The position numbers were made by a program, and so were the translations under genes. This document shows, piece by piece, positions 21,601-33,064 of a DNA stretch of 64,000 bases. The stretch is taken from assembly GCF_042242105.1 (NCBI RefSeq), contig NC_092027.1:2220506-2284505 (forward strand), written 5' to 3'. This DNA comes from Pempheris klunzingeri (taxonomy: Eukaryota > Chordata > Actinopteri > Acropomatiformes > Pempheridae). The notes under the pieces are model-generated. The model was not told where the DNA came from and made no database searches. It saw only the letters and a list, made by a program, of their open reading frames with translations. Numbering within the stretch: position 1 is the first letter of the stretch; each line of letters opens with the position of its first letter.

Positions 21601-23490
21601 ATTGCAATGAATGTAATTGCAGCTTTGTGTCTGTTCGATGATTTAATAGAGCATTATCAGGTGATAAGTTGTCAGTGTGGTGTTTATCAACCAATTAGGT
21701 CTTAAAGATGTGGACAACTGTGCTTTTTGGGGACCAGTGATCTATATAAATATGAAAAAGGAGTTAAGTGTTTTATAGATATTACCAAAACTGTGTAGAT
21801 ATTAAAAACTAGATTAACTCTCATATTCACGACACCGAGGGGAAAATAAGGAAGATAAGCAAGCGATGAAAACTTACCCAAAGACCACTAAAGCCTGCAG
21901 ACTGTGTAGGCTGCACCGACTGACAGGCCGTTGCACTTTAACCTCTGGTGGACATCGACCTCTCGCATACCTGCAGACTTTGGCACAGGTTTTGCTCTGC
22001 AAGCTGCACTGTTTGACTGGAGACCAAAAACAGAACTCTGGACTAGAAAAAAGGTTTTTGGACTTTGGATTTCTTTATAACTATTGTTGGTTTGAAACCA
22101 GCGTGATTCTAATTTTTAGCCACATTAGCAGCAACATTCACAACAGCCTTACACTGGACTCTTGGACAGTTTGTCTGACAAGAATTTAAAGGCATCACTT
22201 TATTGCAATTGCATTGTGTGTTTTTTTTTTTATATTACAATTTCATTAACAATAATTTTATAATAAGTGAAATTCAACACTTCATAGATTAATGAGTAAT
22301 GAAAATAATCAGTAGCTCTTATTATTGACTTATTATTGACTGAAGCTGTGGTTTGTTCACCCCATTTAGTTAAAGTTAAAGGGTCTAGATGTTCCAGATG
22401 TGAGATAACAGCTGGAGGGAGGCCAGGATCATGTTTGCCTGCAAACAGCAGCCCTCAGCAGCGTTATGTAAGTGCTGTTAAACTGCACCGCAGGTGACTC
22501 CAAACTCTGATGAAAAACACATGCGTCACAGCCAAAGAGGGAACTGAGCAAAGATGCATTTTGTTTTACAATGCAAAGTCAGTCCAACCTGTTTGCCCCT
22601 TCTTTCACCAAAGTTTCTTTCCCGTTTTGTGCCAACTCATCAGATTTTCTTAAAATCACTTGACTTCTCTTCCTCAATTCAAGAATATCAGCTTATGACT
22701 AACCAGTTATCATCCTCTTTCCCCCCCCAGCATTCTTTCCCTTCCTCTTTTCCTGTTTTTCCTCATGTTGTTCGGTCTTGGCTCTGCTCAGCTGTTGCTG
22801 GGTGACATTCTTGGAGTATTTAACCTTTAACCACGTCTTATACTGTCGCGTTAGCACTGCCTGATTGAGTGAAGGTTTTCATTTGAAATCGTCCGTAGAC
22901 TTCTCCACACTGAGAGTCGAGTATTGTAGATGAAAATTCAAAGTAGGAGACTTCTGTTTTAAATACTTTTCCATGAAAATAGAACATCAATAACTTAATA
23001 CAGGGTGCTGTTTAGGTAATAGTCTGTCCAAGCGTTCGGCAAGCGTGAATTTTTAATATAAACATTTTGATCAGTGCAGCTAATGGAGAGCTAAGTGTTG
23101 TGGGATATACTGTATAAATGAATCAATCAGAATCATGATCAGAACACTATGACTGAAGAGTGTGAAAAGAGACTTTCACTAACTTCCCACGTTGCTGATA
23201 ACAGGAAGATCAACTGGATGTAATGGATGAAAATTAACCAAACTTTACCACAAACATTTCCTAATGTAACATATCTAATCTTATCTTGCTTTTTCTCTAC
23301 CACCTGTAGCTTTTGGGAGACTGGCGAGCCCAACAACCACATCAACGAGGACTGCGGCTACATCGTGAAAACGAACGTGTTGGAGCGAGTGGCGATTCGC
23401 AGCTGGTACGACGCCCCCTGCAGCATGTATTGGCCCTTCATCTGTGAGAAGGAGATGGGCCCTGGCGCGAGCACCGCCATACCGCACTGA
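15149..23490 (+). CDS. Type II membrane C-type lectin receptor
   Basis: Single-pass lectin receptor of the CD209/CLEC4-like type. Exons: 15149-15257, 17563-17721, 19419-19586, 19749-19933, 20282-20397, 23310-23490; phases agree and give 305 aa. Residues 1-66 are cytoplasmic with YSKL and YDDF (YxxPhi-like). The TM segment is about 67-88. The neck, about 100-145, is Q/K/E/L-rich and probably coiled coil, with a possible N-glycan at N112. The C-type lectin domain runs from C163 to about 293, with YWFGIT (WIGL-like), EPN at 252-254, and EDC at 259-261. The position usually WND reads WYD (278-280). EPN suggests mannose-type ligands; the Asn loss may weaken Ca2+ site 2. Exon 2's acceptor (17561-62) has a poor pyrimidine tract and was chosen because it alone keeps phase 1. 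The exact orthologue is uncertain. Confidence 0.85.
15258..17562 (+). other. Lectin intron 1
   Basis: GTAAGA donor; 2.3 kb. No other gene was seen. It includes a short (TA)n run near 15,288-15,303 and a T-rich run near 15,400-15,415. Confidence 0.6.
18547..18643. repeat. (GT)n microsatellite in lectin intron 2
   Basis: About 97 bp of GT, with one GA interruption near the left end. It gives a spurious valine/cysteine-rich open frame. Confidence 0.97.
20690..21108 (+). mobile_element. Possible degenerate solo LTR in lectin intron 5
   Basis: CACCCTCACCTGGTTCCTCA, then CCTGCCTATTTAAGG (TATA-like), then a CTGCCTGC-rich tract and an end near GTTACA resemble fish LTR-retrotransposon ends. No internal pol sequence or target-site duplication was found. 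Boundaries are approximate. Confidence 0.4.
21460..21600. repeat. Dispersed repeat, shared with 28,040
   Basis: TTTAGCGTCTTTCAGCTAAT followed by TGTTTTGGTT matches TTTAGCATCTTTCAGCTCAT followed by TGTTTCGGTT at about 28,060. Both appear to be fragments of one interspersed family. Confidence 0.45.
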
Positions 23491-23878
23491 GATGTCAGCG
23501 CCGCTCTGAGCGTCTGAGCAAAACAGGGGGAAAACATTTGGTTTTAACAACGGCTGTTTTTTTTTCTCCATTTTCCGGTAAACCCTGAATCTGAATACAA
23601 ATATTTTATTTCAGAATTAAAAATCCACCGTATATTTCAATTGACATTTTATTTAGATGTAATTGAATATTCAGAACAGCATTTTGGGCCTTTCTCTGTC
23701 CTCATTTGTGACAAAAGCATGGATGCTCCGCTCCGTCCACAACACAAGCTTAGTTAACGGTGTTGTATTCTAATGGGTTTACAGACGTATAAACAAAATT
23801 AAAGGTAGCTGTACTCTGCAGCAGCTATCATACTGTTTGATTCTTATTTTATCATTCTGAGTTCAAACTTTGCCTGGT

Positions 23879-23884
23879 AATAAA
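23879..23884 (+). promoter_or_regulatory. Candidate polyadenylation signal of the lectin gene
   Basis: AATAAA 389 bp after the stop codon. Further AATAAA motifs occur near 24,418, so the exact 3' end is uncertain. Confidence 0.45.
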
Positions 23885-24478
23885 TAATAAATCAGGTTAT
23901 TGTGCATTAATAACGCATCAGTTTACACTGAATTTTAAATATACTCCCATTATTGTGAAAAACATTCAATTTTGACACCAATGATTAATTTTATTGTTTA
24001 AATGTTGTACTGAAAATGACCTGTAAAGGATTGTATAACTTCATAGTAAGTACCTGTGATCAGTGGCTGTTAGTTATGGCAGGTTATTGTGACAGGAGGA
24101 GGATGTGGTGCTTTATGCTGCACACAGTGTTCCTGTGTCTTATACCACATAAAAAACATCATATTTACACACGATTCTGTGACCTGAAGATAACTGCTGA
24201 TTTTTGTTTACATGAGATGTTTTTTTTAAAGCAATGAATCGTGTTTTTTTATCTGATTTAACCTGACTGTACATACCACACACATAAAATGATGTTTATT
24301 ACGCATATACGCATTTTCTGATTTCACTTCAGTAAGAATAATCTTTTCTAGTTGCTCTGTTGATTGAGCAACATAAATCAAATATTATGTAGAAATGTTG
24401 TCCTGTGGATCTTGTAAATAAATAATAAGAGGTATTTGTTTTGTGTCACTCTTCTCTACGCCTCATGAAATACTTACT

Positions 24479-24502
24479 ATAATAATAATAATAATAATAA
24501 TA
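24479..24502. repeat. (ATA)n microsatellite
   Basis: Eight ATA units. Confidence 0.9.
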
Positions 24503-27043
24503 CAATATACTTTACTGTTTTACTGTCTTAAATTCGTGCACATGAGTTTGTGCTGAGTTTCCAGGAGACTCTAACAACAGTAAAAAGGTCATAAGATGCA
24601 AATGTTGTCAAAGTGAAGATGTTTCTTGTGTTTTGTCTATTTGCATATATTCACAAGTTGCAGTACATTGAGGTTCCTCAGTCATTATAGTTTTATGATT
24701 ACCAGTTATTGAGCTTCATACGAAACTCCAAAATGGCCAAATTTGAATAGAAAAACACTTGGAAATATCTAATCATACAATAAATACAGAAAAATATGAA
24801 TCAACCTTATTTTATGATCCTCATCCTAATGAAATATGTCGTCTGTCTCGTCTCCTCCATGTTGTTGGTGGTGGTGTTGTCGCCCAGCGGGTGGCGCTAG
24901 TAACACAAGCAGTCTGCAGTCTTTAATCCTGCTGCATTTAGAGTTTGGGTCCATAAAGGTAAAGAAAAAAACCCTTTCCAATACAAAAAACAGCACTTTT
25001 ACTGTACAAATTTATACAGTAACCAGAATTTATGACTTGACTGACTGAATAATTGTGTTTTGAAAAAAAAGATCAGCCATCACATGCAAAACTAAAACAT
25101 GTGAATAAAAAACTTTTAATTTACTCTTTTCTATTTATTGCACAGGAAAAAACACATTTACGTGAGATTACAACTGGAGTTTCTCTAAGAAAAGCACTGA
25201 TGAGAAAGGAATATCTAAATGCACTTTCATTTTGAGCTTTCCTGCCATAAAAAGCTAAATAGTTTAACTCTTTCATTTCAAAGGAAACTGGTGGGTTGAG
25301 GCGCAATGTAACACACAGAAGGTGTACAACAACACACAAAGATTATTTATAAGAGGAAACTTTTTACTTCTCACTGTGTTTCCTCTTTATTATTTAGACC
25401 AGCTGCATAAAGTTTTATTGCTTTAAGCATTAATGCATTCATATATACAAAACAAGTCTCAAATCCCCCTTGGAGGTTTCCTCTCTTCTTCTCTGGGCTA
25501 AAAGACGAGTATCCTGTCATCTGAATTTGAAGAGCGTCCCTGAATGAAGAAACCAAAGGTGGGTGGGTGGGTGGGTGCAGGGGGGGTTTTGCTGGGAGCA
25601 CATTTGCAGTCCTGCTCCTCCTGAGCTCGTTACCACAGGGAGTTATCAGGAAGTCAGCTAGCCCTCTTCTGTCACAGCTCATTAGCCCGGATTACAGGGA
25701 GAGAGAGAGAGAGGAAGGAGGAGAACTCACAGGCTCTTTTCTAACACCATGTAATAATGTTTACCAAACCAGTAAGACATGAAGTCAGAGTTAAAGTTTG
25801 AGTCTCGACACTGCACAGAGGCAAGAAACATCTGTATAAGAGGCAGAAACACCACACCTGACACTGTGAGAGACACGCTGAGCTGAAAAAAAACTAAAGT
25901 AATCAATAATGCTGTCAAATGTCAAATTGGAAAAACTTTTCTTTTTTTATGAGCTGCATTCAAAAACAGTCTAGTAGATGCCAAATGCCTAATGTTTCAA
26001 AGAAAGTTTTCAGTGTTGTTATGACTGGACTGGTGACAGCATCCAGAATCATTTGGAGACATTAGAAAACCACCGTGTGTCCGAAATTGAAAGACTGGAT
26101 CAACACAGCCTCTTATGAATCTATGCTCTACAAATTAAAAGCCACCACGGAGGACGAGGACACTAAATGTGTCATGTAAATGTTGTTTTTGTTCTTTGTT
26201 TTGTAAATTTTAGGAAAGTTTTTTGGTTTTTTTTTTGAAAAATCAATACAAAAACTTGAATACTAGTACAGTAATTTAATTTATGGGATAAATTACAACT
26301 GCTTAAAGGAAAGGTTCACAGTTTTTCAAGTCAGATGCTCACATGTGCACCCAAACAAGACGTGAAATCACTGCCTTCTGAAAATCCAGTGGTTGGTGAT
26401 TAACACATCTGTGCAAATCTGTGTGTGTGTGTGGTTTGTTTAGTATTTGTAGGTTTCAGGTAGTTTGTCCCAAGATTAACTCAAGACTGCCAAAGCCTCA
26501 TATTAACTTTTTTTGTCCCCCATCACTTACACTAAAAGCATCTCTTAATGGTCAACATGAACAGGAGGAACAACTACAGCAATGTGAACCTACTTGAACC
26601 TGTGTTTTGATATTAAGGCAGCTGTCTATGACTCTTTGGTGACGGGGAAGCAGAAGAGTAGAGTAGGAGACGTGTCGAGAGTGTTTTTGGATGCAGAAGT
26701 CAAAGTTGACGACTGACCGGATAAATGCGTTTTACAGCTTTCAGTAAAAAAACATAAACATAATACATAAGATAAACAGTTCAAGCACCTTTAAAGTTCA
26801 CACTTCATAAAACAAAAACGCAAATCTGACACCTACAAAAACATTCCCTAAACTATATGGTTGCAATATGACACAACTTTAGGTACTAATTATGTAAATA
26901 AAGAGTTTATTCTACATATTTAATATATTTTACTCAAACTCAATCTGCAGCACCTGAAAGCTGAATACATGTGAGCTGTGTGTAGGACTTACTTGTCTTG
27001 CTTGAGGACAGTTATGATTTAAAATGGACCCTGTGGACATTAA

Positions 27044-27046
<3 letters not shown>

Positions 27047-27082
<36 letters not shown>
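27047..27082. repeat. (GT)n microsatellite
   Basis: Eighteen GT units. Confidence 0.95.
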
Positions 27083-27083
<1 letters not shown>

Positions 27084-28039
27084 CTTATGGATGAACCACA
27101 AATCCAACCAGGGCTGCGTAACACTGGTGTCGCCGTATGATGTCACAAGGCCGGCATCACTTACTAAATAAGGACACGGACGCGAGATGAAGCTTAATCT
27201 GAAGTCCCCGTTAGAGAATCATCAAGCATCTCTGATGATCTCAGCGAGTACCCATGATGCACGAGGACAAACGGTGGATTAGCAACAAATTGAACCAATA
27301 AGGACGAGGCTTGTGGCTTAGAGGCGCAGTGTAGTATCTAGGTGACATTACCTGAGCCTGAGCACAGAGGTTAACAGTTCCCAACAAGTGTTTTAGCGTC
27401 TTAAGCAGGCAAATGGCCAACGGGCACGCTGTCAGCATGACACAATTAAGCGTCTACTGTTTTCAGTTTTCCCTTTGAAAGCACTAATGTCAGCTGTAGA
27501 CCATGATGGAGGTTTTGGTGTCCTGACGTGAACAAACACACAACTGCAGAAATCAGTCTTTGTGTCGCCTGACCTTGACATCAGTGTCATTGATTTGTTC
27601 AAGAATCGTCTTTTTCCCGGCTCAAAATTCAGTTGTATTATTAGAAAAGTACGTGAGTGTCTACGAAAAAGCATTAAATTTTACAGTTTGTTTGTACAAA
27701 AACACATTATTGCACCTTTACAACCACCAACAAGAACTTTGATGTTGAAATGTTCCCTTTAAATGAGTGAAATCACTTGATGATTTTGTAGTTTTTGGGT
27801 CGCCTCTGCTCCGCTGCACCGCTCTCAATGAAATGCTTACTGAGCATCTTTTGTAATCTTCTGCCAAACAACTGGAGCAGCAACTGTTATGTGAGCTCTT
27901 CGCCGCGCTGTGAGCCAAAGCTCTTTGACCGAACCTGAGCAGGAATCCACGTCCGCCTCTGGTTATGTTAGTGCCTCGTCCGTGCCATCATTTGGATTAA
28001 AACTCTGTGTGTAATGTGAAAGATCCCATGAGAAATTAT

Positions 28040-28290
28040 CACCAGAATCTGCAGAGCATTTTAGCATCTTTCAGCTCATTGTTTCGGTTAACATTTGTGT
28101 TCATCAATGCTGTTTCCAGAAGCATCGAGCAGCAAAGAATCTCTGATAAACCACACTGATCTCAGTCTTCTCTGCACCAAACTACAGACAGACACAGCTG
28201 GAGACTAACTGGTGAGCAGAGAGTTGGTGGAGACCAAAAACAGAGCTAAAAGAGAGTGAATATTTGACTTTAATCAACTACAAATAGAGA
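28040..28290. repeat. Dispersed repeat, related to 21,460
   Basis: Starts near AGCATCTTTCAGCTCATTG and runs to AGAGCTAAAAGAGAGTGAAT, a pattern seen in common fish interspersed repeats. No coding potential. Confidence 0.45.
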
Positions 28291-28698
28291 GACGGTGACA
28301 TGGTGATAATGATAATGTGATAACATGTCAGAGTTGTGTTTACAGCTTCTTCCACCACCCTCAAGTAGCCACATAAAAAAGTAGGAGTTCATCTTTTTTT
28401 TTTTTATCATGTGCGGAAACAACCATGACTCATCTCATCAACTATTTCCCATCATGCCAGCTCTCTTCAAACTCAAAAAACAGAGAGGTCCCTGCCGATC
28501 TCTCAGCGGTGCATCCATCAAACTCATCATTTCAAGACTTCGAGTGAGGTGAACTCTTCTTAACGGGTCGGAAAATAGAAATTAATGGCAAATGATTAGT
28601 TTATTCCACTAAATTCCTTTGTTAGCAGTAAAGTTTATAGTATCGGTAAACCTGTTGCCAGGCAGTTTCAGAGGAGAGTCTCATTAGCTTTAGACCCA

Positions 28699-28905
28699 GT
28701 GGGGAATAGTAACGTGCTACGTTTAATCCGTTACGTTTACTTGAGTCATTTACTTTTTACTCTTACTTGAATACATTTATGATAAAATATATGTACTTCC
28801 GCTCCATTACATTGGATTTTACACTTGGTGCTACTTTTACAGAGACATTTAAGGCGTGAGGTGTGAGTGGAGTACTTTTACTTCTACTTAAGTCACTATG
28901 ATTAT
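28699..28905. repeat. Dispersed 'TACTTTTACTT' repeat, fragment 1
   Basis: Holds TTTACTTGAGTCATTTACTT, CCATTACATTGGATTT and GGAGTACTTTTACTTCTACT. Related fragments occur near 40,600, 44,460 and 63,040. It is a widespread teleost repeat type, recognised by motif. Confidence 0.5.
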
Positions 28906-30090
28906 AAATGAACTCTCTCTGAGCACTCCACCCCAGGACCCAAACCATCATCTTTTACCCTCCTGTAGTGTCGTTGAGTAAGACTCTGGATGTCTACCAG
29001 CTCCAGGCTGCAGCTGTAGCTGACCCTGACCTCTGACCTCCCTCTGCAGTGGAGGTGTAATTAATATCACTTCCCAACCACACACCTTCCCTGGAAGTCT
29101 TTTCTCAAGCCACAAGTCAGATCGCAGGATGCCAAAGGGGGGGGGGGGGTGGACCGAACAGGATCAACTCTCATTGAAGACCTGCTCTCTTTCCTGTCAC
29201 GACTCGACCCAAAACCTGTCTCACTGTCCTCCTGCCCCTCTGTGTTAGATTTGACCGTCCATATCACAAAGCCATCCTGGAGAAGAAATGAATCCAGCGT
29301 GCAGATGATTTGGTCTGTAAACATTTTCAGATGTGTTACCCTGTTCTTTAAAAGGCTCCGTTCTCCCTTCCTGTGTGGAGCAGCTGACAGTTCTTGTCTC
29401 ATTTTGAGGCAAAACTCTGCGTTTGACTCTTGATCCACTTTTCGTCCCTGCCTTTGCTGTGTGTCAGGTGTGACGCACGTTTTGCCTGACCTGCTCTAAT
29501 TCCCTAACGAGATCGGCCGTCCCCGGATATCCCATTAGACCCTGATTAACTGGGCTCAGCTCATTAGCTCTGACAAACCAATTCACCCCTGTCAACCTCC
29601 GCCCCAGACTGTCCATCCCTGCTCCAGCATCCTGTCAAGAATCAATGAGCACAATGTCAGCTCTCTGTCATCACCAAAATATCCTTAAAACCAAACCACC
29701 AATCAAAATGATGTCTCATTTCTGAATGAAAGGTTGCAGATGTTACTTAAAAGGATTAAAAGCTGTTAGAATGAGGTTTGGTGTTTATCATGTTCCTGTT
29801 TGCACCTGAAACTCATTTAATAGAATAAAACAACAGCATATTCTTTCATATCTGATTACGTGCATGGCTCCTTTTTTCAGTTTCTGCAACAGGTGTCATT
29901 TCTTGGGAAACATACACAATCTTTTTTTTTCCTGCTCTCTCATATTCTCACATTTCATCTCCACCTGTTCCCTTTCTCCTCCTGCCTTGTTCGTTCATTT
30001 CTTCACCTGCTCTTGTCTTTTGACCTCATAGCCTCATTTTCTCCCTCCAATCGGTTTACCTATCTCCTCTTGCCATGCTCCCTCTCACCG

Positions 30091-30117
30091 TCTCTCTCTC
30101 TCTCTCTCTCTCTCTCT
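30091..30117. repeat. (TC)n microsatellite upstream of gnb3
   Basis: Pure TC run inside a longer pyrimidine-rich block. Confidence 0.9.
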
Positions 30118-30214
30118 TGCTCTCGCTCTCCTTCCCTATTTCCATCTTTGAGCTTTATCCCTTCATCCCTTATCTCCTTCATCCCCTCCAATCCTCATCT
30201 GTTCTTCACTGTGG

Positions 30215-30416
30215 AGGAAGGGAGAGAGAAAGAGAGAGTTTTTCACAAGTAAGCTCCCAGCAGTCTGCCGGGGGAGAGCGTCGGAGGAGCCAGTGAGCAG
30301 GTTGTGCACCCTGGGATTGTGGGATCTAAAAAAGCTCCAAGGGGAACAGAGAGTCGGAGGTGTCTGGGACCTGCAGCTGCACGGGAGGAGAAGGGACCAC
30401 CTTGTGCGTGGAAAAG
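30215..30416 (+). other. Candidate 5'UTR exon of gnb3
   Basis: A GC-richer, purine-rich block ends at GAAAAG followed by a strong GTGAGT donor (30417). The first coding exon of gnb3 is preceded by an acceptor (TTTCGCAG) with 45 bp of untranslated leader, so at least one upstream noncoding exon is expected. This is the best candidate I see; its 5' limit is a guess. Confidence 0.35.
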
Positions 30417-33018
30417 GTGAGTTTCTTCTTTTATGCATCTATAGTTGCATTCTCCTCAGGTGCTTCCTCTGCTGCTGGAAAACGCTTGGAGAGGCTGTGA
30501 AATGCTGTGAAGCTGCATCATCAAACCTTTTAAAGAGGTTTTAAAGAGAAAAAAAAAGTGGATTTCTGCTTTTTTGAGATTGGAAAAACAGGAAGTGGAC
30601 TCTTGATTTGTGAGAAACTTGTACATTACTGAGGATTTTCTGCACATGGCTGCTTGCAAGCTGTGAAATATAGCTGCAGCTTGTGCATTTGCATTTGGAG
30701 AAGCCTGAGTTTTCATCCAGCATTCACCTCTAAGTTGGTTTATAAAATTCAGCCACCATTTTTCCCGCCAGAAGCCTACTCCACTCTACAGACTCTTTTA
30801 AATGCAAGTGCCAGAATAATTTATCAGTCCCTTAGAAGACTGCATCCACGGCAATGATTCCTTAAAGCTTTTGAAGGTGATCTTTGGATTGTAGGGAAGC
30901 TGCTAAAGAGGATTGGTGCCTCAGGTGCGGCAGCACTAAGCTGCAGTCTGATCTATCACACAAGGCCAAACCTCGTCCAGCTCACTTGGTCTGCAGTTAC
31001 TGCTGCATGCTGGGTGTTCTCGAGCTGCTCTTGCAAGGTTTTGTCTTTTTCAGAGACAAATATTCTCCGTGGCTTCAGCTGGTCATTTTTAGCTCCGGTA
31101 AATGGTTCATCTTGAGAACAAACGCACATCTATATGTGGGAGCACAAACGCACCATCATTTCCATCAAATATAAGAACAGGGAAGTAGAGGAGGAGCTGC
31201 TGATGTTTGACTATACACACTAATCAAAAATGGTGACAGACCCTCCACATCTACCATCGTCCACACCGCCCTCCCTCCTTCCCTCTCTGATCCTGAGGTA
31301 AAGAGCAGTCAGTAATCGGATGACAGGAGATTTGACCAGGAAAGCTTCTCTTAAGATCTCCTGCCTGGGATTTAAAGCCCTGTAGCAACCCCCTCAGCAC
31401 CACCACCACCACCACCACCACCACCACCACCGCCACTGCCCTCCCATACCCTCCACCCTCCATCCTGCATCCTGTCACAGGGTCAAGCTGCTACCTGTGC
31501 TGCACGTAGGCCTCGTCCTGAACCTTCACCTCTACTTTTGACCTTATTGTACACTTGTTGGGCTGCAACTTAACAACTACTATTCTTTTATTAACATTTA
31601 TCTTCAATCAATTAAGTGTTAAGTCTATGAAGTGTCAGAAAATAGTGGAACCATCATAATTTGGCCACTGAACATTTTAAAATGTCACTGACTTCTCTAA
31701 AAGTTTTATTTTTCCTGCATCACTAATCTCCTGGTGAAACATAAGCATAGTAATAGGAGGAAGGATTGGAGCTGTAACAGAGAGCGTTTAAATGACAAGC
31801 AGCAGAATCATGCATGAGGGTAGTTGGTGTTAGATTAGTCAGACGTCAGTATCCTATTACAGAGTATTAGGCATGTACACTGAAGTACCGCACGCTGGGC
31901 TTCTGGGACATGAATTATGTCAACGCAAAGGAAGCAGTCAGTTAGAAAAGACAGCGGGGAGGTGTAACACCTGGGAAACAAGCTTTTCTCTACATTAGGT
32001 ATTAGAAACATGTGGACATTCACTGACTGTGATGTTGGTGAAAACGTTGCTGAAGTCCTGGCACTTTGCTCTGGGCTTCTCTCAAAGTGAGAACCTAAAC
32101 CCAAAGCTGGTAAAAAGGGAAAAACTGTGATGCAACACCTTGAATTCAAGAACTTAAATCATAAGATCGCTGGTGCTGAATGTTACACCTCAGCTGAGTA
32201 GTTCACAAAGACCATTAGACCACTTCCTCACTTCCTTCTGTTGGGAATATTTGTTTAATTTATATGCCATAATGTCTAATGTCTCTTATTATTTTATATA
32301 ATACAATATGTGGTAAAAAGATGTGAATAGCAATCCAGGAGGTCTCCGCGTCAAGTAGGCTGCTGTGTTCCCAGCAAGGCCGGAGCCCCGACATGTTTAC
32401 GGGAGATAAAGACCTTCATGCCAAGGCCGGACTGTGATATGACTTTCCTTCCTAACTCATTCATACCTCCTTTCCTCTCTCCTTTACTTTAGCTCTTCCC
32501 TTTGTTTATACTTTAAATGTCTTTTAAATGTTCTCAGCACGTATCCTTTTGTCCCTCCTTTTATCTCTCCATATCTCTCTTCCTCGTGTCTCCCTTCCTC
32601 CCCACTCTGTACATCATCATACATCAGACATGGCCAAGTATGAGAGCTAACAGTATTATGACTTTGGTTTAGAGAGGGATTTAACCTGCCAGGTATGTGT
32701 CTAATCTTTGCTCTAGACTTGATGGTGTAAGAGCAGCCCAAGTGTTCCAGATCAAGGTATCAGGGTCACTGAGTGATGCACAGGCTGGTTAGTGGATCTT
32801 TGTCTGTACTGCACTGAACTGTCCTGCAGGATCAGGACACAAGGATTTACATTCACCTTTTCATTCCCTGAATTCCTTCAGGTGTCGTTGTGGCATTGTG
32901 ATACTTTATGGTGCAAGAAGAGAGACCGATGTCCCAAGATCAAGACTGAACTAATCGATAAGGTCTTTTTCCTCTTCACTCCCATCCTCCTTCTGTCTCT
33001 CTCCCTCCTGTTTCGCAG
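30417..33018. other. Presumed gnb3 5' intron
   Basis: No coding exon recognised. It holds a (CAC)n run at 31,398-31,431. A short stretch near 30,770-30,850 (LLNASARIIYQSL in frame) faintly recalls the C-terminal part of LINE reverse transcriptase. Confidence 0.35.
31398..31431. repeat. (CAC)n trinucleotide repeat
   Basis: About eleven CAC/ACC units. Confidence 0.93.
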
Positions 33019-33064
33019 TGACAGTTTTGCTTTCCGTCAGTAACATCCCCTCGCAACCGTCGCC

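Larger units (their letters stand above)
20398..23309 (+). other. Lectin intron 5 (2.9 kb)
   Basis: Longest lectin intron, splitting the carbohydrate-recognition domain just before the EPN-bearing exon. Apart from the repeat fragments listed, nothing gene-like was recognised. Confidence 0.6.
23900..30200. other. Intergenic region, lectin to gnb3
   Basis: About 6.3 kb with no supported gene on either strand. It contains (ATA)n at 24,479-24,502, a GGGT-rich stretch at 25,557-25,590, (GT)n at 27,047-27,082, and dispersed repeats near 28,040 and 28,700. The right end is pyrimidine-rich. Confidence 0.5.
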
